A stretch of 16,326 nt of DNA, taken from positions 1-16,326 of the forward strand of contig JBBDXA010000203.1 of the NCBI GenBank assembly GCA_040902585.1. Direction: 5' to 3'. Both the position numbers and the translations under genes were made by a program. The notes under the pieces were generated by a model. It ran no database searches. It had not been told where the DNA came from and worked only from the letters and a program-made list of their open reading frames with translations. Positions 6,396-13,391 of this stretch are shown here, one piece after another; the first letter of the stretch is position 1; each line of letters begins with the position of its first letter. Source of the DNA: JBBDXA01 sp040902585. Lineage in GTDB: Bacteria; Planctomycetota; Phycisphaerae; Phycisphaerales; Phycisphaeraceae.

Positions 6396-7122
6396 TCATA
6401 GCGCGCCCGCGACCACCGCCATGCTCTTGGTCTGCCTTTCGCGCACAATCTTCATCGCTTCTGTCACCTTCGCCTTCGCGGCCTTGGGATCGTTGTGTAC
6501 TTCCAGCACCGCGGCGGCGATCTGCTGGCCCTTCGCGTCATCGATCTCAAAAATCCAATCGCTGCGCCCGATGTCGCGCATCATGTGGCCCTTGCGCGTG
6601 TCGGTCGGTTGCCGCAGGTACATCGCAGGCGTCCCGACGCCCAGCGCGATGATCGGCGCGTGCATCTCGCAGCTCACCACCAGATTCGCATGCACGTAAA
6701 TCGAAGCCGCCTCGTCCGGCAGCCAGAACGTGTCGCGATGCACCACGCGCTTCTTCACATCCTCCGGCAGCGGATCGACCAGGTACTTCTTCGACGCTTC
6801 GATCTGGTACGTCATCTCCGGACACACCAGCACCTTCTGCCCGCTCTTGCGCACGAAGGCAACGATCGCTTCGCTGTTTTGCGTGATCCTTCTCGGCGAA
6901 CTCGGCGGTGACAGCCGCCCGGCGATTACGCTCGGCTTCCGGGTAGTGCGGATACGGCGTATAGCGCAGCCGGGCGAGGGCACAGATGAACTTGCCTGAC
7001 TCCAGGCCCGCGGCAGCCATGTATTTCTTCGCCGCCTCATCATCGCGCAGGTCCATCGCGAAGGTGCCCGCGGCGAGTGAGCCTGCGAGGAGGTCGCGAC
7101 GCGCGATGGTGTGGTTCGACAT
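6396..7122 (-). pseudogene. Polysaccharide pyruvyl transferase-like protein, internally deleted and frameshifted
   Basis: The N-terminal part (from ATG 7122) reads MSNHTIARRDLLAGSLAAG, a twin-arginine-like export signal, then jumps straight to TFAMDLRDDEAAKKYMAAAG and KFICALARLRYTPYPHYPE. The rest, in another frame, gives SEAIVAFVRKSGQKVLVCPE, LVDPLPEDVKKRVV, DEAASIYVHANLVVSCEMH and ALGVGTPAMYLRQPT to the stop at 6396. This is the C-terminal half of planctomycete pyruvyl transferase-like proteins. The frame change falls at a TTTT run (6877-6880). One more base there would restore DHAKNSEAIVAFVR. Even so, the N-terminal domain, which I estimate at well over 100 residues, is missing at about 7057-7068. 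Family members are around 400 residues; this encodes about 242. The frameshift could be a sequencing error, but the deletion could not. Confidence 0.75.
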
Positions 7123-7162
7123 GCCGCGATTGTAGTGGATCGGGGCCGCCCTCCGCTCAATT

Positions 7163-8389
7163 TCACTTGGCCGCAAACCACGACTTGGCCAGTTCATCCG
7201 TCGCGAAAAACTTCAGCAGCATGGCCGCGACCTTCTGCCGGCCTGAGGTGCTGGGATGCACGCCGTCACCCGCGAAGTCTTCGCGCTTCCACACCAGTTC
7301 ATCCGCCTTGCGCGGCGTCGAACCATCGCCCCAGAAATAGGGACCCCACAGCAGCACCGGTGCCTTCGCATCATCGCCTTCATACTTCAAACTCTCTGCG
7401 CCCTTCATCTGATCCTGAATCAACCAGCGCGCCACAAAGGCACCCTCGTACGCATAAGGCTCCGGGTTCAGGCTGCCGCCGGCGAAGCCCGCATAGATCC
7501 GGCTGCCGAGGTAGGCGATGCGCAGGTTCGGGAACTTCTCCTTAGCATTGTGAATCACCGCGAGCGTGTCCTTCTTGAGTTTCTCGCCGTGCTCGGCAAG
7601 GTCGCCGCGCGGGCTCTTGTTGGCGAGCTTGATCCAGACGATCTGCACCTGCTTCGGATCGACCTTCGCGGCTTCAAGGCGGCGCATCGCTTCCTGCCAC
7701 GGACGCGCATCGGGACTGACCCACTCGGCCATCGCCTGTCCTCCCTGGGCGCAGTCCACGATCGTGAGCTTCGAGCTCTTGCGCTCGTCGCGATCGGCGA
7801 TCTGCTTGAACGTGGAAAACTCCTGCGTCGCGTTGGACATGCTGATCGACACCAGCGCGATCGTGCCGGCGGCGGAAGGCTTTCCGGCGGCGTCGAGCGG
7901 GGTGATCTGCGCGGTCGCCTTCTTCGCGGCTGCGAGATGATCGGCGGGCGGATCGTTCCTGCCGCTGCCGTACAGGCCTCCGTCTTCGCCTTTGTATTTG
8001 TCGGTTGCGCTCATCTCGGTGAGCGGTTTGAAGCCGACGGTCTCCTTGCCGGCTTGCGGCGTATTCTCGCGCGGTGGACGTGCCGGCTGGCCGCCCAGAC
8101 GGATGGTGGTAATCGTTGCAACGTTGCCGACGCGGTCAATGGTCAGCGTGACCGTCGCGCCTTCCTTCAGTTGTTCAGCTTTCAAACCGGCTTCGAGCGC
8201 CTTGCCTTCAGTGTCGAGCACCTTCACATCTTTGGCGATCGGCACGACACGGTCGCGCCCGTTGGCGTTGACGTGCAGCACGCTCTTGTCGTGATCGATC
8301 TTCTGGATGGTGCCCACTGCTTCGAAGGCGAGGGCGGGTGAAGAGAGCAGTACGAGCAGGAGAAACGCGAACGAGCAGGTGCGCATCAT
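7163..8389 (-). CDS. Secreted SGNH/GDSL-like hydrolase with N-terminal beta domain
   Basis: A 408-residue protein with a Sec signal peptide (hydrophobic 7-19, likely cleavage after ALA at residue 21). Residues 22-100 form a beta-rich module (VGTIQKIDHDKSVLHVNANG, LKEGATVTLTI) that looks like a small OB- or barrel-type domain. A Pro-rich linker follows. The C-terminal part resembles SGNH hydrolases: a Ser in SISMSNATQEF (181-191) as nucleophile candidate, GGQ (216-218), and DGVHPS (375-380) giving the Asp-x-x-His pair. The exact substrate is unknown; esters on sugars are common for the fold. The ATG at 8389, first of two adjacent ATGs, has GGGAGG seven bases upstream. Similar proteins without assigned function are common in planctomycetes. 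The SGNH assignment is inference from motif order. Confidence 0.72.
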   Translation of the reverse strand: MMRTCSFAFLLLVLLSSPALAFEAVGTIQKIDHDKSVLHVNANGRDRVVPIAKDVKVLDTEGKALEAGLKAEQLKEGATVTLTIDRVGNVATITTIRLGGQPARPPRENTPQAGKETVGFKPLTEMSATDKYKGEDGGLYGSGRNDPPADHLAAAKKATAQITPLDAAGKPSAAGTIALVSISMSNATQEFSTFKQIADRDERKSSKLTIVDCAQGGQAMAEWVSPDARPWQEAMRRLEAAKVDPKQVQIVWIKLANKSPRGDLAEHGEKLKKDTLAVIHNAKEKFPNLRIAYLGSRIYAGFAGGSLNPEPYAYEGAFVARWLIQDQMKGAESLKYEGDDAKAPVLLWGPYFWGDGSTPRKADELVWKREDFAGDGVHPSTSGRQKVAAMLLKFFATDELAKSWFAAK

Positions 8390-8513
8390 GATGGAACCTC
8401 CCAGCCGACGAAACGCCGGTGCCTCAAGGATACCATCGCGAGCCGCTTGGCCGAAGGGTTGCGCGAAGACGCAAGCGATGGGGGCGTGCCCATCTTCTGT
8501 GGCGGGCGCCATC

Positions 8514-8621
8514 GGGTGCCATGGGTAAGCGGAGTCTTCGGAGCTTACCCGTGCTGTGCGCCGAGCGCAGAGGGTGATCCGCACGGGCAAGCTCCGAAGA
8601 CTCCGCTTGCCCATGGCACCC
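8514..8621. repeat. Inverted pair of 41-bp palindromic elements (REP-doublet-like)
   Basis: Arms 8514-8554 and 8581-8621 are reverse complements at 39 of 41 positions. Each arm is also a hairpin: GGGTAAGC (8523-8530) pairs with GCTTACCC (8543-8550), and GGGCAAGC (8585-8592) with GCTTGCCC (8605-8612). The two differences between arms are one base pair, T8526-A8547 in the first and C8588-G8609 in the second, so pairing inside each hairpin is conserved. The pair lies in the 277-base spacer upstream of the SGNH gene and downstream of the alpha/beta hydrolase gene. Confidence 0.88.
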
Positions 8622-8666
8622 CAACTGATCATGCCACATAATAGGGTCACGCCCAGCGATGGCGCT

Positions 8667-9719
8667 CTACTCCTTCTTCATCTCCAGCGTGCCGAGCTTG
8701 CCCAGCGCCGCCTTCAGCCCGCTGTCCTTTTGAAGCCATGCGACGGCATCTTTCTTGCCGTGCAGGTAGGCATCGAGAAAGGCGAGTGACGACTGCTTGA
8801 TGATCTTGTGCATGGCTTCGTCCTTGGAACCGTCGGAAGCTCCTGCGTTGCCACGAAGACGCGCACCGAGCTTGGTGCGCTTGGCACCGGAGAAGACCAT
8901 GTGATCGCCGCCATCGAAGGTGATGAGGAAGCAGTCGGCTCCGCTATCCTTCGGGCCGGGCGAATGATCAAACGGAATACGGCGGTCTTTGGCGTCGGTA
9001 TCGCCGATGGGGCTGTCGTCGAGGGTGCCGGTCATGTGCAGCGCGGGGATGGCGATCTTGCCATAGGCCGCGTCGCGCTGCGAAGCGGCCTTCACAACGG
9101 GGGAGCTCATGGGGATCATGGCTTTGATCCGCTTGTCGAGGCCGGCCTGTCCCAGTGGGCCTGCGGACAGGCCGCCGACGGCGAGCGTCGTCCACGAGCC
9201 GAACGAGTGGCCCGCCATGCCAAGCTTGTTCAAATCCAGTCGCTTGTGCAGGGGCGAGGTGGTGGTCCTGTTGAGTTTCTCCAGTGTGTCGATGGCGAAG
9301 GAAACATCTTTGGGGCGATTGATGATTGCCTGCGGGTCGGCTGTGGCTTTTCGCATGGCGGCCATGATGTCGCGCGGAGGAACGCCGCGCCAGACTTCGT
9401 CATCGCTGCCGGCATGCTGCACATGCACGCTGACGAAACCGTGGCTGGCCCAGAACTGCCCGTGCATCTCGTAGCCTTCGCGCGAGCCGCCCAGGCCGTG
9501 CGAGAAGATCACCACCGGACAGGCATCGGTGCCCTTGGGGTAGTGGATTTTTACGGGGACTTTGCGATCGCTGCGCTTCGCGTCGATCCAGTCATCGAGT
9601 TGAGTGATGACTTCGCGCGGGCCGGCCTGGGCAGAAGGTTCATAGGGAGCGGCGCAAGCGACCGAGGGGACGAGAAGACACAGGGCAGCGATGAACGTCA
9701 GAGCAGAATGAATACGCAT
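8667..9719 (-). CDS. Secreted alpha/beta hydrolase (PAF acetylhydrolase/dienelactone hydrolase-like)
   Basis: A 350-residue serine hydrolase with a Sec signal peptide (hydrophobic 8-22, cleavage near ACA, residue 23). The alpha/beta-hydrolase order is clear: VVIFSHGLGGSREGY (69-83) with the HGLGG oxyanion loop, nucleophile Ser172 in MAGHSFGSWT, an Asp candidate at 234-235 in TGTLDDSPIGD and His273 in GGDHMVF. This layout resembles bacterial platelet-activating-factor acetylhydrolase-like and chlorophyllase-like esterases. The real substrate cannot be told. GGAG six bases before the ATG at 9719 supports this start. It is flanked on both sides by palindromic repeat pairs, so it is probably transcribed alone. 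Confidence 0.88.
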   Translation of the reverse strand: MRIHSALTFIAALCLLVPSVACAAPYEPSAQAGPREVITQLDDWIDAKRSDRKVPVKIHYPKGTDACPVVIFSHGLGGSREGYEMHGQFWASHGFVSVHVQHAGSDDEVWRGVPPRDIMAAMRKATADPQAIINRPKDVSFAIDTLEKLNRTTTSPLHKRLDLNKLGMAGHSFGSWTTLAVGGLSAGPLGQAGLDKRIKAMIPMSSPVVKAASQRDAAYGKIAIPALHMTGTLDDSPIGDTDAKDRRIPFDHSPGPKDSGADCFLITFDGGDHMVFSGAKRTKLGARLRGNAGASDGSKDEAMHKIIKQSSLAFLDAYLHGKKDAVAWLQKDSGLKAALGKLGTLEMKKE

Positions 9720-9733
9720 GAGTGGCTCCGAAG

Positions 9734-9852
9734 AGCACCATCCCCACAGGGTGGTGCTATTGGCGAACGACCGTCCATTGCGATCGCGGCGTCAGAACGC
9801 TGAACGCAATCAGCACCACCCTGTCGGGATGGTGCTATCGGGATGGTGCTCC
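9734..9852. repeat. Inverted pair of 25-bp palindromes plus partial third copy
   Basis: Hairpin 1 (9734-9758; AGCACCATCC/GGGTGGTGCT around CCACA) and hairpin 2 (9812-9836; AGCACCACCC/GGATGGTGCT around TGTCG) are reverse complements of each other except for one loop base. A further half-copy, CGGGATGGTGCT (9839-9850), repeats the right arm of hairpin 2 in tandem. The cluster fills the spacer between the alpha/beta hydrolase start and the end of the PepSY gene. It could terminate the PepSY/DUF2271 transcript, but there is no U tract. Confidence 0.85.
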
Positions 9853-9908
9853 CCTACCTACCCGTCGCCATCAGAACGGTTGCGAATACAGCACCGCGCA
9901 GTTTGCAA

Positions 9909-10472
9909 TCAAGGCACGCACAGTAGATAGACCACAACACACGCCACCAACCCCAGTCCGCCGAGGATGAATCCAAGGCGTTGCCGCTTGGGCAGCTTGA
10001 AGAGCAGCAGCATGCCGGTGACCGAGACGAAGACCATCAGCAGCGCGGTGATGTCGATGAGCAGCTTCCACGCCCCGCCGCTGTCGCGACCCATGTGCAG
10101 ATCGTTGATCATGGCGACGCTGCCGTAGGATTCGATTGTGGCCTGGGCGTTGCCGGTCTGGCGGTTGATGATGACGCGCGCGTAGCCGCCGGGGCGTTTG
10201 AAGTCGATGACGCATTCGTCATCGCTGATGTCAAAGTCGGCAACCGCGCCGGTGATGTGCATGTCGCTCCGCAGGGCTTCGACGACGGCGAGTTTGTCCA
10301 GTTCCTTCAGCGTGGTTGTCGGCACTTTGCCGGCGACTTCGCGCGTGACAGGTTGGTCCAGTGCGAACCAGTCGGGGTGGTTGAGGGTGATGCCGGTGAC
10401 GGCGAAGAACAGCAGCGCGATCAGGCCGAACATGGAGACGTAGATGTGAAGGGTGCGGATCAGCTTGAACAT
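9909..10472 (-). CDS. PepSY-associated membrane protein (PepSY_TM-like)
   Basis: A 187-residue inner-membrane protein. It starts MFKLIRTLHIYVSMFG, with a first membrane helix at about 11-30 ending in TGITLNHPDWF. A periplasmic PepSY-like region (about 40-125) includes GYARVIINRQTGNAQ and INDLHMGRD. Two more helices follow at about 138-158 and 166-185. This matches the short PepSY-TM family usually found beside DUF2271 proteins, here encoded just upstream. His9 and His126 sit where the family conserves His, but haem binding is not shown. The ATG at 10472 starts at the first helix; an upstream in-frame ATG at 10514 would run through the intercistronic hairpin. The ribosome site is weak. The role is unknown; a link to periplasmic redox or flavin transfer is inference from relatives. 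Confidence 0.82.
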   Translation of the reverse strand: MFKLIRTLHIYVSMFGLIALLFFAVTGITLNHPDWFALDQPVTREVAGKVPTTTLKELDKLAVVEALRSDMHITGAVADFDISDDECVIDFKRPGGYARVIINRQTGNAQATIESYGSVAMINDLHMGRDSGGAWKLLIDITALLMVFVSVTGMLLLFKLPKRQRLGFILGGLGLVACVVVYLLCVP

Positions 10473-10509
10473 GGGGGATGACTTCGGTGGGTGGCTGGTT
10501 CCGCGGGGC

Positions 10510-10531
10510 CCCACGCACGGGAGTGCGTGGG
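10510..10531. repeat. Intercistronic hairpin between DUF2271 and PepSY genes
   Basis: Perfect 9-bp stem CCCACGCAC / GTGCGTGGG (10510-10518, 10523-10531) with a four-base loop. T-rich sequence follows on the plus strand (10533-10557), but both neighbouring genes are on the minus strand. In their transcript it is a stem without a U tract. It may attenuate or stabilise the mRNA segment between the two genes, or be another palindromic repeat. Confidence 0.6.
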
Positions 10532-10562
10532 CTTTGGTTTGTTTCTTCTCACACCTTTCTCA

Positions 10563-11189
10563 TTATTTCGTTGTGCCGAATCGGAGAACGACGCCGGCCA
10601 CCTCCAGATTGCCATCGATCATTTCTTCCTGCTTTGCATCCTTGCAGGTGATGGTCTTGCTCATGTGAACGCGGGTGCCGTGCTCGCGCGAGACTTCGAC
10701 ATGCACGGCATAGTCACCGGCGGCGACGGGTTTGCCGGCGTCATCGAGGCCGTCCCAGGTGACGGTGTATTCACCGGGCGGTCGCGTCGGGCGGGTGACG
10801 GCATCGACCGTGCGACCGTTGAACTTCGCCAGCGGGGTAAAGTATTTCAGGGTGTTCTGATACTTGATCTCTTTGCCCCAGACGATGAGAAAACGCACCG
10901 CTTTATCCTTCACGGCCGGGTTCTCGATCCAGACGGCAAGGTAAGGCCGACGGTACTTGGGGCTTCTGACTTCAGCGATCGACACATCGATATCGAGCTT
11001 GAAACCGGCGGGCCAGTTGGGGTTGACTTTCGCGGGACCGGCACCGGCCGCGACAAAACTCTCGCCCGGCATGGCATCGACCGGAGCGTAGATGTACTTG
11101 GAATGAGCTGGACCATTCGCGCAGGCGGGCAGCATCCCGGCGACTGATGCGAGGAGTACGAACACAACAGAATAACGGAGTGCATTCAT
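10563..11189 (-). CDS. DUF2271 domain-containing exported protein
   Basis: A 208-residue exported protein. The N-terminus has a signal peptide (hydrophobic 7-20) with Cys23 in MLPACANG. This could be a poor lipobox (Pro at -2) or a normal Sec site. The body fits DUF2271: RRPYLAVWIENPAVKDK, FLIVWGKEIKY, VDAVTRPTRPPGEYTVTWDG, DDAGKPVAAGDYAVHVEVSREHG. The Gly/Pro-rich TWDGxDDAGKPV segment is a FlgD-like Ig-type strand pattern. It precedes the PepSY membrane gene in the same direction, with 90 bases between. DUF2271 and this PepSY type co-occur widely, often with the flavin transferase ApbE, which is not in this window. Function unknown. The ribosome site before 11189 is weak (GGATG). Confidence 0.85.
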   Translation of the reverse strand: MNALRYSVVFVLLASVAGMLPACANGPAHSKYIYAPVDAMPGESFVAAGAGPAKVNPNWPAGFKLDIDVSIAEVRSPKYRRPYLAVWIENPAVKDKAVRFLIVWGKEIKYQNTLKYFTPLAKFNGRTVDAVTRPTRPPGEYTVTWDGLDDAGKPVAAGDYAVHVEVSREHGTRVHMSKTITCKDAKQEEMIDGNLEVAGVVLRFGTTK

Positions 11190-11237
11190 GGATCATCCCA
11201 AGTTGAAAAGCCAGATGCTCGCCGCCGAGTACCATCG

Positions 11238-11681
11238 TTAACGTAACAGCCTCTTCAAGGCTGCGGGTGAAGGATATCGACTCATAGCCCGCAGCGCCTG
11301 CCGCTCCAATATACGCTCAGCCGAGTTGAAAGAGAGTATTAGCGCGGTGACGGAGCCGATCGGCGTCAACCCTTCGATGTGGCCATCGACCAACTCGAAG
11401 TGATCGGCCCAGGCGTCCGTGCGCGGGTTGAAAAATCGAGTGAAGGTGTTGGTATTCCAGTGCATCGATCCGATGTCGCTGCCCTTGGCCTGATTGCAGA
11501 AGACGCACGCCAGCGCCAGGTTGTCGGCTTCGGTGGCACCGCCGTGCTTCTCGCTGATGATGTGATCGGCCTGACAGCCGTAGAAGGTATCTGCCTCGGC
11601 GAGCAGGCAATACTCGCAGATGCCGTCGGCTCGTGCCGTGACCAGACGGCGCAGTTGGGCCGAGATGTAAGAAAAGGACAT
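11238..11681 (-). CDS. HNH endonuclease family protein
   Basis: A 147-residue protein with a zinc-ribbon HNH core: CEYC (22-25), ADHIISEKHGG (38-48) with His40, ADNLALAC (52-59) with Asn54, then CVFCNQAKG (59-67). The paired CxxC motifs would hold the structural zinc, and His40/Asn54/Asn63 fit the beta-beta-alpha metal nuclease site. The C-terminal 70 residues (HWNTNTFTRFFNPRTDAW, LTPIGSVTALILSFN) are typical of this small stand-alone HNH group. The ATG at 11681 starts seven bases after the stop of the 79-residue gene, whose last codons supply the AGGAG ribosome site, so the two genes are translationally linked. The DNA target and biological role are unknown. Confidence 0.87.
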   Translation of the reverse strand: MSFSYISAQLRRLVTARADGICEYCLLAEADTFYGCQADHIISEKHGGATEADNLALACVFCNQAKGSDIGSMHWNTNTFTRFFNPRTDAWADHFELVDGHIEGLTPIGSVTALILSFNSAERILERQALRAMSRYPSPAALKRLLR

Positions 11682-11688
11682 GCCCCCG

Positions 11689-11928
11689 TCACTCCTGTTG
11701 CTCAAGGCTCCGCCGTGCGCGGGCCTTGGCAAGGCGCATCAGGTGTTCGATTTGTAGGTACTGTTTCAACTCCGCCGACTCGTCGGACGACAAAGTTTCG
11801 GATTTCTGACGGAGCAACAGTTCCTCGACTCGCGACTTGGTTTCTTCCGATGGGCAAAAGTCAACCACTGACTGCGGCGTGCTTCCCGCAGCGATGAAGT
11901 TCACGAGTTCATCGTATGCCATGATCAT
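11689..11928 (-). CDS. Small helical hypothetical protein paired with HNH gene
   Basis: A 79-residue protein with no enzymatic motif. It is strongly alpha-helical in character: DELVNFIAAGSTPQSVVDFCPSEE at the front, a charged central helix (KSRVEELLLRQKSETLSSDE), and a basic tail LMRLAKARARR after IEH. The start at 11928 has GGAG seven bases upstream. It is immediately upstream of, and translationally linked to, the HNH gene. I recall similar small proteins beside HNH genes in cyanobacteria and planctomycetes, which suggests a conserved pair, but cannot verify that here. A role as inhibitor, adaptor or DNA-binding partner of the nuclease is only a hypothesis. Confidence 0.8.
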   Translation of the reverse strand: MIMAYDELVNFIAAGSTPQSVVDFCPSEETKSRVEELLLRQKSETLSSDESAELKQYLQIEHLMRLAKARARRSLEQQE

Positions 11929-12000
11929 GGGCGTTCTCCGCGCGGGCGACAGTTCGCCAGCTTGATACCCATTATATCGCCTAGCGCCTGCGCAACACGT

Positions 12001-13308
12001 TCAATGCGGCATCAAAAACTGCTTGCATAGATCCACCACATCCGCGCGGACTTCGTCGCAAACCTTGTCATCGCCCTTGGCGGAAAGCACGCGGTCGATC
12101 AGGCTGGCGACGGTTTTCATTTCCTCTTCGCCCATGCCGCGGGTGGTGAGCGCCGGCGTGCCGAGGCGGATGCCGCTGGTCTTCATCGGCGGGTGCGGAT
12201 CCTTGGGGATGCCGTTCTTGTTGGTGATAATGCCGGCCTTTTCGAGCCACTTCTCCGCATCGGCGCCGGTCAGTTCCGCGTCTTTCGTGCGCAGGTCCAC
12301 AAGCATGAGGTGATTGTCCGTACCGCCGGAGACGAGGCGATAGCCATGCTCCTTCAAGGCACCGGCAAGAGCCTTGGCGTTCTTCACCACCTTCGCGGCG
12401 TAGTGTTTGAATGAAGGATCGAGTGCTTCGCCGAAGCACACAGCCTTGGCGGCAATGATGTGCATCAAGGGGCCGCCCTGCATGCCGGGGAAGACGGCTG
12501 AGTTGATCTTCTTCGCGATATCTTCATCGTTGGTCATGATCAGGCCGCCGCGCGGGCCGCGCAGGGTTTTGTGCGTGGTGGTGGTGACGACGTGAGCATG
12601 GGGGAACGGCGAGGGGTGCGCCCCGCCGGCGACGAGACCGGCGATGTGAGCGATGTCCGCCATGAGCAGCGCGCCGCATTCATCCGCGATCTCGCGGAAC
12701 TTCTTGAAGTCAATGATGCGTGGGTAAGCGGAGTAGCCGCACAGGAGCATCGCCGGCTTGTGCTCCAGGCACACCGCTCGCACCGCGTCGTAATCGATCT
12801 GTTCCGCCTGCGGCGAATTGAGGTCATAGATGAGCGGGTAATGAACAGGCTTAAAGTACTTGCCGGAGAAGTTGATCTTCATGCCGTGCGACAGGTGTCC
12901 GCCGTCCGCGAGGACGAGGGAAGCGAAGGTATCGCCGGGCTTCATGAGGGCGAAGAAGACGGCTGCGTTGGCCTGAGCGCCGGAGTGTGGCTGCACGTTG
13001 GCGAACTCACAGCCGAAGATTTCCTTGGCGCGGTCGATGGCGATCTGTTCGATCTGATCGTGGAACTGGCATCCGCCGTAGTAGCGTTTGCCGGGGTAGC
13101 CCTCGGCATATTTGTTGGTGAGCACGGTGCCTGCCGCGGCCATGACCGCGCCGCTGGCGTGATTCTCGCTGGCGATGAGCTCAAGGGTGAACTCCTGCCG
13201 CTGCTGCTCGGCGCGGATGAGCTTCCAGACGAGCGGATCGACGGCAGCGATGGGGTTAATCGCGTCAAGCTCTGAAGCGGGTGAGGGCGGCGATTGCGTT
13301 GCACTCAT
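12001..13308 (-). CDS. glyA: Serine hydroxymethyltransferase
   Basis: PLP enzyme that interconverts serine and glycine while making 5,10-methylene-tetrahydrofolate; cytoplasmic. The 435 residues include ELIASENHAS (43-52), YAEGYPGKRYYGGC (67-80), PHSGAQANAA (107-116), the PLP-binding MADIAHIAGLV (216-226) with Asp218 and His221, and the Schiff-base Lys247 in TTTTHKTLRGPRGG. Length and motif order are normal. A Ser/Pro-rich N-terminal extension of about 20 residues precedes the conserved part. The ATG at 13308 has AAGGAA seven bases upstream. It lies in the same direction as the pseudopilin and ComEA-like genes, 83 bases after the latter, so co-transcription is possible but functionally unrelated. 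Confidence 0.98.
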   Translation of the reverse strand: MSATQSPPSPASELDAINPIAAVDPLVWKLIRAEQQRQEFTLELIASENHASGAVMAAAGTVLTNKYAEGYPGKRYYGGCQFHDQIEQIAIDRAKEIFGCEFANVQPHSGAQANAAVFFALMKPGDTFASLVLADGGHLSHGMKINFSGKYFKPVHYPLIYDLNSPQAEQIDYDAVRAVCLEHKPAMLLCGYSAYPRIIDFKKFREIADECGALLMADIAHIAGLVAGGAHPSPFPHAHVVTTTTHKTLRGPRGGLIMTNDEDIAKKINSAVFPGMQGGPLMHIIAAKAVCFGEALDPSFKHYAAKVVKNAKALAGALKEHGYRLVSGGTDNHLMLVDLRTKDAELTGADAEKWLEKAGIITNKNGIPKDPHPPMKTSGIRLGTPALTTRGMGEEEMKTVASLIDRVLSAKGDDKVCDEVRADVVDLCKQFLMPH

Positions 13309-13391
13309 GGCGTAATTCCTTCCGTGGGGGCGGGTGAAACAGGCCTATTCTAGGGAGAAGCGGCGAAGGATGCACCGGGCAGGCCAGTTCA

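Noticed and set aside
7256..8341. 361-codon plus-strand frame
   Set aside because: It is antisense to the SGNH-like gene, which has a signal peptide, a good ribosome site and DxxH; the plus frame shows no domain and is Arg/Leu-rich shadow sequence.
8808..9803. 331-codon plus-strand frame
   Set aside because: It mirrors the alpha/beta hydrolase gene, whose signal peptide and GHSFGS motif are unambiguous; the antisense peptide has no family resemblance.
10510..10560. Intrinsic terminator formed by the 10510-10531 hairpin and following T-rich tract
   Set aside because: The T-rich side is on the plus strand, where no gene ends; in the minus-strand transcript there is no U tract, so it is listed only as a hairpin.
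12719..12736. 14-base match (TGGGTAAGCGGAGT) between glyA and the 8.5-kb palindrome
   Set aside because: In glyA it encodes the conserved GYSAYP segment and lacks the palindromic partner, so it is coincidence rather than a repeat insertion.
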